64,000 nt of DNA, taken from positions 1-64,000 of the forward strand of contig JAJRSA010000012.1 of NCBI GenBank assembly GCA_024279035.1, in the 5' to 3' direction. Shown here piece by piece: positions 8,405-17,780 of the stretch. Position 1 is the stretch's first letter, and every line of letters begins with the position of its first letter. The notes beneath the pieces were generated by a model, which saw only the letters and a list, made by a program, of their open reading frames with translations, searched no databases and was not told the origin of the DNA. This stretch comes from Alphaproteobacteria bacterium. GTDB taxonomy: Bacteria; Pseudomonadota; Alphaproteobacteria; Micavibrionales; Micavibrionaceae. Both the position numbers and the translations under genes were made by a program.

Positions 8405-10677
8405 CCCTTGCTCCACCACCCTTTTTTCTTACTTTTAGGCGCTTGATTAACCGTTTCATAGTCCTTGCTCTGAGGGGGATCACTTGGTGTCTCTTGTGTT
8501 ACAGTTGTAGACGTTATAACCGTCGCCTTCTTATTTGAGGGGCTTTCTTTTACATTACTGTTAGAAACATCTTGTGGAGGCGTTTTTTTCTCAACACTCT
8601 CAGGTTTTTTAGAGGGGCGGGATTTAGGTTTTGTTTTTTCTGGAGTCTTTTCTGGAGTCTCTTCTTTCTTCTCTACAGACGGCTGTGAATCTATTTTAGA
8701 CCCCTGATCATTATCTGTATTCCTTGGTTTACGAGAACGATGTCTCTTTGGTTTTTGATCTCCCTCTGATTTCTCAGATTCTTGTTTGTCTTGAGGCTTA
8801 TTGTTGCGTGAACGGTGTGTATTTTTTTGTCCTCGGTTTTGAGGCGATTTTTTCTGATTTTCATTATTAGACACAACAGGAGGCTCATCATTAATTAAAA
8901 ATTCTGCAGGCGCGAGACCATCTCTGACTTGAAGAACAATCGTGCAATCATGACGTTTTTCAATATCAGACACGAGATCCCGTTTATGGTTGAGGATAAA
9001 TAATGCAACCTTAGAGGTGACGGTGAGTGTAATACTCTCCCCTTCTTTATTTTTTGAAGGTGTAAGTGCAAATTCCTCGACTGTTCTTAGGGCAATAATG
9101 GCGGTGGAATCTGTTGTCCGTGTATGTCCTAAGCCATGACAAGAGTCACAGAGCTTAAATTGAGCTTCTGTCATGCTTGGGTTTAGACGTTGTCTGGAGA
9201 GTTCAAGTAATCCAAAAGAAGAAATACGTCCGATTTGAATACGGGCACGATCAGAAGAAAGACATTCTTTCAAACGCCGTTCAACTTTTGCATTATTTCT
9301 ATAGTTCTCCATATCAATGAAGTCGATAACAATCAATCCTCCCAGATCACGGAGCTTTAATTGTCTGGCGGTTTCTTCTGCGGCTTCTAAGTTAGTGCGG
9401 AGGGCGGTTTCTTCAATATGACGTTCTTTTGTGGCCCGTCCTGAGTTCACATCAATAGCAACAAGGGCTTCTGTGGGGTTAATCACAATGGATCCCCCAG
9501 ATTTCAGGCGCGCCTCAGGCCCTCCCATTTCTACAATTTGACTTTCAATCTTGTATTTATGAAACAGAGGGATTTTTTCATCCTTATACTCAACAACCTT
9601 TTTGGCATGAGAAGGAATCAGCATTTTCATGAATTTCTTAGCTTCCTTGAAAGCGCTTTCCCCAGCAATTACAACTTCTTCGATATCACGCGCGTAAATA
9701 TCACGCACACCACGCTTAATGAGATTCCCTTCTTCATAGACACAGGCCGGTGCAATTGATTCCAGAGTTAACGCCCGAATGTCATCCCAAAGGCGCATTA
9801 AATAATCAAGATCACGTTTGATTTCAACTTTCGTCCGCGCCACGCCCGCTGTTCTCAAAATAACAGACATGCCTTCTGGAACATTGAGTTCTTTTAAGAT
9901 ATCGCGCATACGCTTACGCTCTTTATAATTCGCGATTTTACGGCTTACGCCTCCTCCACGAGGGCTATTGGGCATCAGGACACAGTAACGTCCTGGGAGA
10001 GAGATATAGGTTGTCACCGCAGCCCCTTTATTTCCACGCTCTTCTTTTTGGACTTGAATCAGCATAATCTGACTCCGCTTCACAACCTCTTGAATTTTAT
10101 AATTTTTTCGTAGAGTTGGGCGAGGGGTATGCTCTCCTTCTACAATATCACCACCGACGACTTCAACTTTGCGTGAATCAAGAGCGGCACGATTACGACC
10201 TCGTCCACGATAATTACGGCGACGTCCTTTCTTTTTTTCGGATGTTTCGTCTTCCTTGTTGTCTTCAGAGTCATCTGAGTCTGGTGCGTCGTCCTCTGCA
10301 CTTACAGAGTCTGCTATCTCCTCTGGGCTTTCATTTTCAACTTCTTCCTCAAGATCTGCGGCCTCTTCTTCTGCGGCAAGAGCATCCATATAGGCTTTTT
10401 GTTCTTCTAAGATGGCTTCTCGATCAGAGATCGGAATACGGAAGTAATCAGGGTGAATTTCATTAAAGGGAAGAAAACCATGGCGGTTTCCTCCAAAATT
10501 AACGAAAGAGGCTTGGAGAGAAGGTTCAACACGGGTGACTTTGGCCAGAAAAATACTGCCTTTAAGCTGTTGTCTTATATTGCTTTCATAGTCGAAATCA
10601 ATAATGCGACCGTCATCAACAACGGCAATACGTGTTTCTTCGGCGTGGGTAGCATCCACGAGCATAGATTTTGTCAT
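8401..10677 (-). CDS. rne: Ribonuclease E
   Basis: 758 residues. This endoribonuclease starts mRNA decay and processes rRNA and tRNA precursors. The S1 RNA-binding region is near the N terminus, interrupted after about residue 95 by an acidic then Arg-rich low-complexity insert (about 95-170), as in other alphaproteobacterial RNase E. The catalytic aspartates are in A-I-D-V-N-S-G and V-I-D-F-I-D-M (about residues 408 and 452). The zinc-link cysteines are in L-C-D-S-C-H-G (about 510). The C-terminal 180 residues are disordered, K/P/S/E-rich, and end in K-K-G-W-W-S-K-G, a likely partner-binding scaffold. Confidence 0.96.
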   Translation of the reverse strand: MTKSMLVDATHAEETRIAVVDDGRIIDFDYESNIRQQLKGSIFLAKVTRVEPSLQASFVNFGGNRHGFLPFNEIHPDYFRIPISDREAILEEQKAYMDALAAEEEAADLEEEVENESPEEIADSVSAEDDAPDSDDSEDNKEDETSEKKKGRRRNYRGRGRNRAALDSRKVEVVGGDIVEGEHTPRPTLRKNYKIQEVVKRSQIMLIQVQKEERGNKGAAVTTYISLPGRYCVLMPNSPRGGGVSRKIANYKERKRMRDILKELNVPEGMSVILRTAGVARTKVEIKRDLDYLMRLWDDIRALTLESIAPACVYEEGNLIKRGVRDIYARDIEEVVIAGESAFKEAKKFMKMLIPSHAKKVVEYKDEKIPLFHKYKIESQIVEMGGPEARLKSGGSIVINPTEALVAIDVNSGRATKERHIEETALRTNLEAAEETARQLKLRDLGGLIVIDFIDMENYRNNAKVERRLKECLSSDRARIQIGRISSFGLLELSRQRLNPSMTEAQFKLCDSCHGLGHTRTTDSTAIIALRTVEEFALTPSKNKEGESITLTVTSKVALFILNHKRDLVSDIEKRHDCTIVLQVRDGLAPAEFLINDEPPVVSNNENQKKSPQNRGQKNTHRSRNNKPQDKQESEKSEGDQKPKRHRSRKPRNTDNDQGSKIDSQPSVEKKEETPEKTPEKTKPKSRPSKKPESVEKKTPPQDVSNSNVKESPSNKKATVITSTTVTQETPSDPPQSKDYETVNQAPKSKKKGWWSKG

Positions 10678-10693
10678 TTTAAACTCCTTAATG

Positions 10694-10749
10694 GCGGAGC
10701 ACCTTAAGCCAGTGACATTGCGACGATGTCGCCTTGTGGCGCACTCCGC
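10694..10749 (-). promoter_or_regulatory. Putative structured leader of rne
   Basis: In the rne 5' untranslated region the distant segments GCGGAG (10694-10699) and CTCCGC (10744-10749) are exact complements. Between them are smaller helices, GACAT/ATGTC and GCC/GGC. In Escherichia coli, rne mRNA is autoregulated through 5'-leader hairpins; the same role here is inference from position and folding only. Confidence 0.3.
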
Positions 10750-11002
10750 ATATTCTTAATATTATCTAGATGCAACCCACATTGGATATGATGAATTTAG
10801 GATCACCAGAGAGAACTTTCTCTTATAAAAGCCTCATGCACCGTCTGTATTCAATTTAGTGTCTGACTAGCGAAACCTTAACTTTTGTTTATGCTCTTCT
10901 TCGAGCTTGCTAAAATCGGACACGTCGCAGATGTGACACTAGTCTTTTATCCCCAAAAGTACAATGAAAAAATACATACACATCAGAGAAGAAATTTATG
11001 AT

Positions 11003-11032
11003 TTGATTGAAAACAGTCTCTTATGCTATAGT
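11003..11032 (+). promoter_or_regulatory. Candidate sigma70-type promoter for the amidase gene
   Basis: TTGATT at 11003-11008 and TATAGT at 11027-11032 are separated by 18 bp, about 40 bp upstream of the start codon at 11074. It is a reasonable match to the consensus, with no experimental support. Confidence 0.4.
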
Positions 11033-11073
11033 TCATAAGCTATTGAGACCTCTTAAGAGTTGTATTTTTATTC

Positions 11074-12309
11074 ATGTTTACTCGCCTTATCATTTTTTTA
11101 GTCTACCTTTGTCCTGTTGCTCTGATGGGATCACAGGTGTATGCGAATAATGGATTGATTAAAATTAGGTATGGAGAACATCTTGAAAAAGATCGTCTTG
11201 TATTAGATTTTGATCACAAAGTCACGTCTTCCGTTTTTGCCCTCTCAAACCCTAACCGCATTGTGATTGATATCCCAAAAGGGGAATGGAGTGTTAAGGT
11301 CTCAGATACTGTTCAATCTGGGAAAATAAAAACAATCCATATTGGAGATTTTGAACACTCAACATCTCGTATCGTGATTGATATGAGCAATACGATACAC
11401 ATTGAAAAGTCTTTTTGGTTGCCAGCTCTACATGAGTTTAAAGATCGGCTGGTGATCGATTTTACACAAAGCACAGAAAAACAAGAGCGCTCTATTGAGC
11501 AGGTTTTGTCTCAAACGTTTGATCGTCCTATTGAAACAACTTTCATTCTCCACCCTCCCAAGAAACCAAAGCGTTTCTCCAAACCTACATCTCATCCAAG
11601 CTCTCCCCTTAAGAAACAGGTCATTGTTATTGATGCAGGCCATGGAGGAAAAGACTCGGGGGCGGTCTCTAAAAATAAATTATATGAAAAAACGGTGGTT
11701 TTAAAACTTGCAAAAGAGCTTGCTGTGTCCTTGGAAAAAACAGGGCGCTATCGGGCGCTCCTGACACGTTCAAATGATAAATATGTTGCTTTGCGCAGAC
11801 GGGTTTCTTTTGCACGTCAGCACAAGGCAGATCTGTTTATTTCTATTCATGCAGATTCTATTGAAAATCGAAAAATCTCGGGAGCCTCTGTGTACACACT
11901 CTCAGAAAAAGCCTCTGATGCGCAAACAGCTAAGCTCGCCGCGCACGAAAATAAATCAGATTTGATTGCAGGGCTTGATCTCTCCACACAAGATCCTGAT
12001 GTTACAAATATTCTCCTTGATCTTGTGGCACGAGACACCACTAATCAATCCAAATTTTTTGCTAATCTCATTGTTGAAGAATTAGAAAGTCACCATGTAA
12101 AAACACTAGAGCGCCCCCACCGTTATGCAGGCTTTGCCGTTTTAAAGGCACCCGATATTCCTGCCATTTTGATTGAAACAGGTTTCATGTCGAATGCGAG
12201 AGAGGCGCGTAAGTTGAATGATCCTAACTATCGCAAAAATATTGTGCAATCCTTAACAACAGGCGTTGATGCCTATTTTGTGAGGCTGGCTTCTCTTAAT
12301 TTGAACTAG
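11074..12309 (+). CDS. amiC: N-acetylmuramoyl-L-alanine amidase, AMIN plus Amidase_3 (AmiC-like)
   Basis: 411 residues. A signal peptide (residues 1-25) leads to the periplasm. An AMIN domain (about 30-130), which targets peptidoglycan or the division site, is followed by a linker and the zinc amidase domain (about 185-405). Zinc and catalytic residues are visible as I-D-A-G-H-G-G-K-D, the glutamate in Y-E-K-T-V, S-I-H-A-D and the final glutamate in I-L-I-E-T-G-F. It cleaves the bond between MurNAc and the stem peptide to split daughter cells. In Alphaproteobacteria it usually precedes a class A PBP gene; here PBP1A lies about 44 kb away. Confidence 0.93.
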   Translation: MFTRLIIFLVYLCPVALMGSQVYANNGLIKIRYGEHLEKDRLVLDFDHKVTSSVFALSNPNRIVIDIPKGEWSVKVSDTVQSGKIKTIHIGDFEHSTSRIVIDMSNTIHIEKSFWLPALHEFKDRLVIDFTQSTEKQERSIEQVLSQTFDRPIETTFILHPPKKPKRFSKPTSHPSSPLKKQVIVIDAGHGGKDSGAVSKNKLYEKTVVLKLAKELAVSLEKTGRYRALLTRSNDKYVALRRRVSFARQHKADLFISIHADSIENRKISGASVYTLSEKASDAQTAKLAAHENKSDLIAGLDLSTQDPDVTNILLDLVARDTTNQSKFFANLIVEELESHHVKTLERPHRYAGFAVLKAPDIPAILIETGFMSNAREARKLNDPNYRKNIVQSLTTGVDAYFVRLASLNLN

Positions 12310-12314
12310 AATTT

Positions 12315-12336
12315 AGTGTTGCTAAAATACAACACT
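12315..12336 (+). terminator. Weak hairpin after the amidase gene
   Basis: A 7-bp stem, AGTGTTG/CAACACT, with an 8-base loop begins six bases after the amidase stop. It is followed only by CATTT, so termination would be weak. Confidence 0.3.
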
Positions 12337-12486
12337 CATTTAAGCTGATCGTATGAAAAAATGAAAAAATGAAAATAAGACTTTAATTTCATAAGAATAC
12401 TGCTAGAACTATAAAACTCTTAGCCCTCTTCGTGGGGGATATCGGATTAAGTATATTTAACATTGAACCATAAAGGGGATCATCAG

Positions 12487-12687
12487 ATGAAAACAGTAAT
12501 TGCAATAGTATGTCTTTTAGGATCTACACTTGCTTTGTCAGCGTGCGGAAGCACAGGCATGGGCTATGTAGACACACAACCGCCATATGCACATGAGCGC
12601 ACAGCCTCACACAAGCAAGCTCCTATGGCAAAACCAGCGCCTGTACGTACAGCAGCGCCTGTCTTTGAAACACGTGTTTTAAAGTAA
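12487..12687 (+). CDS. Small lipoprotein, unknown function
   Basis: 66 residues from the ATG at 12487, chosen because AAGGGGAT sits about 10 bases upstream and the lipoprotein signal starts there. The frame is open eight codons further. The signal peptide ends in a good lipobox, L-S-A-C, so the mature protein is a Cys-anchored peptide of about 45 residues rich in Ala, Pro, His and Thr. No domain is recognisable. A strong terminator follows directly, so it is probably monocistronic. Confidence 0.75.
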   Translation: MKTVIAIVCLLGSTLALSACGSTGMGYVDTQPPYAHERTASHKQAPMAKPAPVRTAAPVFETRVLK

Positions 12688-12711
12688 TATTTTAGATAGT
12701 CTAAAGAATTC

Positions 12712-12740
12712 AAAAAGCCACCTTCTGGGTGGCTTTTTTT
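12712..12740 (+). terminator. Rho-independent terminator after the small lipoprotein gene
   Basis: The stem AGCCACC/GGTGGCT, extended by A:T pairs on the outside, encloses a five-base loop and is followed by seven T. This is a classical intrinsic terminator 24 bases after the stop codon. Confidence 0.9.
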
Positions 12741-12839
12741 ATATATCAGTAAGAATCCCCCTAGGATCAGGACCTATTAATTTTCAGGAGTCCATTGAAT
12801 CGGGAAATATGGCTTACTGAGGGTGGAGGGGATTTCACC

Positions 12840-13021
12840 ATGAGCAACTTATTTTATTTAAAGAAAAACCAATTAAACCTTATAAAGACTTACTTTCCTC
12901 TGCCTCACAGCAATCCTCTTGCAGATGATAGGCGGGTAATTAGAGCCTTATCCATGTCTTAAAAAGAAGGCTTCAATGGCTAGATGCACCACTAAAATAT
13001 GACGTACACAAGGCGGGCTAA
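12840..13021 (+). pseudogene. IS5-family transposase remnant, N-terminal part, frameshifted
   Basis: The ATG at 12840 opens a 40-codon frame with the N-terminal signature of IS5-family transposases: M-S-N-L-F-Y-L, then F-P-L-P-H, then D-D-R-R-V-I-R-A. It stops at 12960-12962. The next conserved block, L-Q-W-L-D-A-P-L-K-Y-D-V-H-K-A-G, continues in another frame at 12971-13018 and then meets a stop at 13019-13021. The DDE catalytic region is missing. It is therefore a decayed 5' stub, ending where an oppositely oriented transposase fragment begins. Confidence 0.7.
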
Positions 13022-13351
13022 ATTCAAAGCTTCATGCGGTTTGTGATCGACGAGGGAGATTTGATCAATCAGTTTTCTTAAAACTGTTTCTACATATCGT
13101 CGTTTATTCATGATAGATTTGACGAATGATTTTGGTCGTGTCTCTTTCGTATTATGGCGTATAGGGGGATGCATGAGGATGTTTTGATCTTTCATTTCTT
13201 GTGTAAATATTTTACCGAAATACCCTTTATCGCAGAGCATATGCCCTTGAATTTGAAGAGTCATATCGAGCAAGGCTTCTCGTTCATAGGACGCTACTTG
13301 TATCACATTAAAGCCTCTGGTCTCCCCCTTATAGTAGCTTGAATTAAAAAT
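12992..13351 (-). pseudogene. IS982-like transposase remnant, C-terminal part
   Basis: An open frame on the minus strand, bounded upstream by a stop at 13352-13354 and having no ATG, encodes about 119 residues. It resembles the C-terminal third of IS982-family transposases: D-K-G-Y-F-G-K, the M-H-P-P-I-R-H-N segment, then K-R-R-Y-V-E-T-V-L-R-K-L. The N-terminal DDE part is absent and I could not find terminal repeats. The final residues overlap the IS5-type stub on the other strand, so the junction lies around 12992-13021. The family name is by eye. Confidence 0.6.
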
Positions 13352-13470
13352 CTATCGTTGTTATAATTCCAGATGAGTTAAGAACTAAATATCTAGATAG
13401 CTAGTTTCTCTTGACGATTATAAAGACACATGCGATAACGCCCTAAATGTGAAATTCAGGAGTTTAATGT

Positions 13471-14007
13471 ATGTTTTTAGATAAAGTTTCAATGGGAAAA
13501 GATGTTCCCAATGACATCAATGTCATTGTTGAAAACCCAATGGGTGGATGTCCTGTTAAATATGAGCTTGATAAAGAGTCTGGCATGATGTTTGTGGATC
13601 GCTTTGTGCATACAGCCATGTTTTACCCAGGAAACTATGGGTTTCTTCCACATACATTATCAGGGGATGGTGATCCTGTTGATGTTCTTGTTATGAGCAC
13701 ACTTCCTGTTGTCTCTGGTGCTGTGATCCCTTCACGTCCTATCGGGGTCTTGGAAATGGAAGATGATGGTGGCCAAGATGAAAAAATCATTGCTGTGCCA
13801 ACAACAAAGATTTTTCCCTATCATGAAAATATTACAACTATTGAAGATCTACCCGCTATCCAAAGAGAACAAATTGAGCATTTCTTTATGCATTATAAAG
13901 ATTTGGAAAAGGGGAAATGGTCCAAAACATTAGGGTGGCACGGTGTCGAGCGCGCAAAAGATCTGATTCTCGAGGGCATAAAGCGAGCTGAAGATAAAAA
14001 AAGGTAG
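13471..14007 (+). CDS. ppa: Inorganic pyrophosphatase (class I)
   Basis: 178 residues, usual for bacterial soluble pyrophosphatase. It hydrolyses PPi to two phosphates and so drives biosynthetic reactions in the cytoplasm. Visible signatures are V-K-Y-E-L-D-K, Y-P-G-N-Y-G-F and the metal-binding D-G-D-P-V-D-V-L-V near residues 65-75, with K-x-x-E-x-G-K-W in the C-terminal third. A good ribosome site, CAGGAG, precedes the start. ndk follows after 70 bp. Confidence 0.96.
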   Translation: MFLDKVSMGKDVPNDINVIVENPMGGCPVKYELDKESGMMFVDRFVHTAMFYPGNYGFLPHTLSGDGDPVDVLVMSTLPVVSGAVIPSRPIGVLEMEDDGGQDEKIIAVPTTKIFPYHENITTIEDLPAIQREQIEHFFMHYKDLEKGKWSKTLGWHGVERAKDLILEGIKRAEDKKR

Positions 14008-14077
14008 CATAAGTTCTTGTGAAACAACAAAAGAGCCAGTATAAAAACACGATACCCTCAATAAAAGGATTTTAAAC

Positions 14078-14494
14078 ATGGAAAGAACATTCTCAATTAT
14101 TAAACCAGATGCAACTCGCCGTAACTTAACGGGCGCGATTACCCAAAGATTTGAAGATAATGGTTTACGCGTTGTGGCTTCTAAAAGGATTCATATGACA
14201 CAAGAGCAAGCAGAAGGTTTTTATGCGGTTCATAAAGACCGCCCATTCTTTGGCGAGCTCGTTGAAATGATGCTCTCAGAGCCTGTCGTTGTACAGGTTC
14301 TTGAAGGGGAAGATGCTGTCTCTAAAAACCGTGAAATCATGGGGGCTACTAATCCAGCAGATGCGGCCGTTGGAACAATCCGAGCAGATTTTGCTGAAAG
14401 TATTGGAGCCAACTCTGTTCATGGATCTGATAGTCTTGAAAACGCAGACATTGAAATTAAATATTTCTTCTCAGACGATGAAATTGTTGGGTAA
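14078..14494 (+). CDS. ndk: Nucleoside diphosphate kinase
   Basis: 138 residues. It moves the gamma-phosphate between nucleoside di- and triphosphates through a phosphohistidine in N-S-V-H-G-S-D (about residue 115). The N-terminal T-F-S-I-I-K-P-D and R-x-x-x-G-A-T-N-P segments are intact. AAAGGA lies ahead of the start. The stop codon abuts the stop of the convergent histidine kinase with no space, so no terminator fits between the two genes. Confidence 0.97.
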   Translation: MERTFSIIKPDATRRNLTGAITQRFEDNGLRVVASKRIHMTQEQAEGFYAVHKDRPFFGELVEMMLSEPVVVQVLEGEDAVSKNREIMGATNPADAAVGTIRADFAESIGANSVHGSDSLENADIEIKYFFSDDEIVG

Positions 14495-17400
14495 TCACTT
14501 CCATTTTTCTAAAAAGAGATGCGCCTGTTTGATATCTTCTTCAAGCTGGTCTCTGAGACTATTCAGGGTTGCTTGAGGGGGGTTACTTGTTTTAATAGTA
14601 TCTTCCATTAGCGTGGCACGAGAACTTAATCCAACCAAACCAAAATTCCCAGCCATCCCTTTTAAATCATGGAGACGTGCACGTACTAAATCAAGTTTTT
14701 GATTTTGAAGGGCGTTAGATATCTCATAAAATAGGTTATCAATTTTGAGTGTAAACTCATGAATCATGCTTGTAAGTTCATGTCGTACCATACTTGTTTT
14801 CAGGGACATTAATGTTGATGGGTCAAAATCGGCGGGATTATATGAATACTCTTCTTCCTTTTTTTTATCCTCTTCTGCCAGCTCATCAATTATCAATCCC
14901 GTATCCATATCACTCAGAGAAATGCCATGTGGCGTGTCTGATAAATCCTGAGAGCCTCGTGACGAAGAAGAGGGAGATATAGGAGATTCATAATCATCAT
15001 CAAGCTCTAAACTACTCTCTTGATCAAGGGATAACTCTAACTCTTTGGACAAAGGGTTATCAAGGTCACTTTTTCCTCTTTCTTGTTGCACAGGTTCTTT
15101 TTGAGGAAGAGGAGATGATAGGGGGGGCATCGATAGGGGGTCTATGGCTTCCTTCTCTTTAATCTTGTGAAGTATCTTCTCAAGCTTCTCTGCTTCTATT
15201 GGTTTTGCTATAAACCCATTCATACCGACCTCTAAATAAGAGGCAATTTCATCTTGCCCTGTATTCCCTGTAAGGGCAATAATTGGAAGCGATTCCTTGT
15301 CTATTTTTAGATCTTCTCGAATAACACGAGTGGTTTCAATACCGCTAATCCCAGGCATTTCGATATCCATAAAAATGAGATCATACGGTGTATTATTTGT
15401 CTTTAAATCATCAATAGCTTCTTGTCCTGTAACAAAAGAATATGTCTGATGTCCTAGCGGACTAATCAATCCTGCAACAACTTTTTGGTTAATGGCATTG
15501 TCATCCACAACCATGATTGTCAGAGTCTCAGAAGAGGGATGCATTTCTTCCTTAGGTGGCAATAGCTGAACAGGGTGAATTGGTTGAGAATTCTCACAAA
15601 AAACAGGTGGAATCTGTACATTAGGATCATTCATCTTTCCCTCAGGCATCATAATTGAAAAGAAGAAATTACTTCCCTCATTAGAAGTGCTATTTACATT
15701 GATATCTCCTCCCATAGTATTGACAAGCTTTTGGCATATAGCGAGCCCTAGTCCTGATCCTCCATATTTACGACTCGTAGCACTATCAGCTTGAATAAAA
15801 GGATTGAAGAGATTTACTTGTGCTTCTTTTGGAATACCAATACCTGTATCTTGAACAGAAAAATAAAGTTGATAATGCGCATTTTTATGTTCCAACGGGT
15901 GAACCTGAAGAGAAACATACCCTTCTTTTGTGAATTTCAGAGCATTACTAACAAGGTTAAGGAGAATTTGTCTTAAGCGTGTTGGATCCCCATAGATATA
16001 CTGAGGCGTATCTTTATCAATTTCAAGTTTCAGATCAATGTTGTACTCTTCCGTTCGACCGAGCATTAAAGATTGGACATTCTTGAGCAAGTTATAAAGG
16101 TCAAACTCTATACTTTCCAGATCCATTTTCCCTGTATCAATTTTTTCATAATCTAAAATGTCATTCAAAAGCGCCATCATTGCATCTCCAGAATCACTAA
16201 TCGTGTCAACATGATCATTTTGCTCCGCATTCAATGCAGAATGTCTTAAAAGACGAACCATCCCCATAATACCTGTCATGGGCGTCCGAATCTCATGGCT
16301 AATTACAGCCAGAAACACTGATTTTGCTTGATTTGCATAGTCAGCTTTTTCTTTCTCAACTTTCATGTCTTCTGTGAGTTGCACATCCTTTTCTCTCAAT
16401 TCTTTCATAATTTGACGTTCTCGTTTTAAAACTTTTACAAGACGTTCATTGTCAAATCCTTCACGAACTTCTTTTAGCTTTTGAAGCTGACCTCCTCTTT
16501 CTTTGACTTCTTTTTTATTGATTTTTTCTTCTGGTTTTTCTGTTTTTAACTCCTCCGCAAGCCCAATAACCCAGCAGAGTCCAAAAAAGAGAGTTGACCC
16601 ATAATAGGCATTCGCAGAGAAGAGTAATGGAGGAAGGATTTCCATGAAACTAAGAGCCGTAATCAATGCTCCCATAAAAAGGCAAAACCATCCCAAAAAA
16701 GGGATTAAGGTCGCACGAGATATTTTTGACATGGTTAAAAATAAGGAGGAGAGAAAAGATACTGCACAAAGCAGCACAAGAGTTGAGAGAATGAAGAGAG
16801 GCATAGAGTTCTGAAGAATACCAAAAGCATAAAGCCCAGAAAAAAGTACCAAACCAACACTTAAAAGAAGTGATCCAAAATTCAAAATAAAGACAAGAGA
16901 TGCCGCTTGCCGTTTATAAAGAAGACCTCGTTGTGCAACAACAATGAAAGGAAGCCAGAGAATAAAAAGGAGGGGAGTGATATGAGCTAATCCAAGATGA
17001 ATAAACGATGAATTTAGGAGAATACTCGTCACAAAAAGTGCCCACCCAATGCACGCAGGAAGAGAAATAGAAAAGGGGATATTAAAAAGGAAAACAAGCG
17101 ATATAAGAAATAGACTAACCCCCAGTGAAATTAAAACAGTATGGGCAATAGGCATATGCCTATCAGGCAAAGATCCATACATATAAAGTTTAGGGGCATA
17201 ATTTCCCCACCTTGATCCCACACGAGACTCTAGCTCTTGAAAAGAAAGGGTGAGCATGTAGGGTTTGTTTTTTTCGAGCGTAACAATATGTTTTGTCTGA
17301 GTAGGTTTAAAAGTTGTTATTTTCTGCCCTGTCAAAGAATTATAGAGAACGACATCTTTATAGGCAGGAGAAGGCAGAAACAATGAAGGGGACAAATCTA

Positions 17401-17758
17401 AAACCCACTGTGTAGACTGTGTATCATTAATCAGCAGAAACGTAATTTGAATCTCATTTTCCTTCATAAAAACAGATTCTCCAATAGGAGCCTGACGCAG
17501 AGAAGAAAAAACACTCACAATAGTTTTGAAACTCTTTTGAGTAAGCTCCTTTTCGTGAGTCTTATACGCTTTTGATTGGAAAGAATAGACTTTATCACTT
17601 TCACTCAAGAGCATAAGCCCAGGATGTTGAAAAGGATCAAAGGGGAACTCTTTCAACGCAGGGGAGTTGATCCCTGCAATAATATTATTTTGAGCAAATA
17701 CACTGCCCCCTAAGAACAAGAGCATACAAAAGAGAGGGGTAAAAAATAGATGTTTCAT
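14495..17758 (-). CDS. Hybrid sensor histidine kinase with 7TM sensor, receiver and Hpt domains
   Basis: 1087 residues. Order: signal peptide (1-22), an extracytoplasmic 7TMR-DISM-like beta domain (about 40-185), a seven-helix membrane block (about 195-400), a coiled coil (about 410-470), and HisKA with the phospho-His in I-S-H-E-I-R-T-P (about 487). An HATPase domain (D-T-G-I-G-I-P, G-G-S-G-L-G-L-A), a receiver with the Asp in F-M-D-I-E-M-P-G (about 797), an acidic linker, and an Hpt domain with the His in L-H-D-L-K-G-M-A (about 1030) follow. It is a BarA-like phosphorelay. No response regulator is adjacent, so the output partner and ligand are unknown. Confidence 0.92.
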   Translation of the reverse strand: MKHLFFTPLFCMLLFLGGSVFAQNNIIAGINSPALKEFPFDPFQHPGLMLLSESDKVYSFQSKAYKTHEKELTQKSFKTIVSVFSSLRQAPIGESVFMKENEIQITFLLINDTQSTQWVLDLSPSLFLPSPAYKDVVLYNSLTGQKITTFKPTQTKHIVTLEKNKPYMLTLSFQELESRVGSRWGNYAPKLYMYGSLPDRHMPIAHTVLISLGVSLFLISLVFLFNIPFSISLPACIGWALFVTSILLNSSFIHLGLAHITPLLFILWLPFIVVAQRGLLYKRQAASLVFILNFGSLLLSVGLVLFSGLYAFGILQNSMPLFILSTLVLLCAVSFLSSLFLTMSKISRATLIPFLGWFCLFMGALITALSFMEILPPLLFSANAYYGSTLFFGLCWVIGLAEELKTEKPEEKINKKEVKERGGQLQKLKEVREGFDNERLVKVLKRERQIMKELREKDVQLTEDMKVEKEKADYANQAKSVFLAVISHEIRTPMTGIMGMVRLLRHSALNAEQNDHVDTISDSGDAMMALLNDILDYEKIDTGKMDLESIEFDLYNLLKNVQSLMLGRTEEYNIDLKLEIDKDTPQYIYGDPTRLRQILLNLVSNALKFTKEGYVSLQVHPLEHKNAHYQLYFSVQDTGIGIPKEAQVNLFNPFIQADSATSRKYGGSGLGLAICQKLVNTMGGDINVNSTSNEGSNFFFSIMMPEGKMNDPNVQIPPVFCENSQPIHPVQLLPPKEEMHPSSETLTIMVVDDNAINQKVVAGLISPLGHQTYSFVTGQEAIDDLKTNNTPYDLIFMDIEMPGISGIETTRVIREDLKIDKESLPIIALTGNTGQDEIASYLEVGMNGFIAKPIEAEKLEKILHKIKEKEAIDPLSMPPLSSPLPQKEPVQQERGKSDLDNPLSKELELSLDQESSLELDDDYESPISPSSSSRGSQDLSDTPHGISLSDMDTGLIIDELAEEDKKKEEEYSYNPADFDPSTLMSLKTSMVRHELTSMIHEFTLKIDNLFYEISNALQNQKLDLVRARLHDLKGMAGNFGLVGLSSRATLMEDTIKTSNPPQATLNSLRDQLEEDIKQAHLFLEKWK

Positions 17759-17780
17759 ACAAAAGAGTATAAAACGCTTT

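Larger units (their letters stand above)
10678..11073. other. Intergenic region between divergent rne and amidase genes
   Basis: 396 bp without a supported gene. The half next to rne (10680-10760) is GC-richer and can fold. The amidase-side half is AT-rich with a sigma70-like promoter near 11003-11032. I saw no tRNA or recognised small RNA here. Confidence 0.6.

Noticed and set aside
10116-10707. Plus-strand frames across the rne 5' half
   Set aside because: They are shadows of the low-complexity RNase E insert; composition follows the rne codons.
12741-12839. Terminal inverted repeats of the transposase remnants
   Set aside because: I looked for matching ends around the fragments and found none that I could support by eye.
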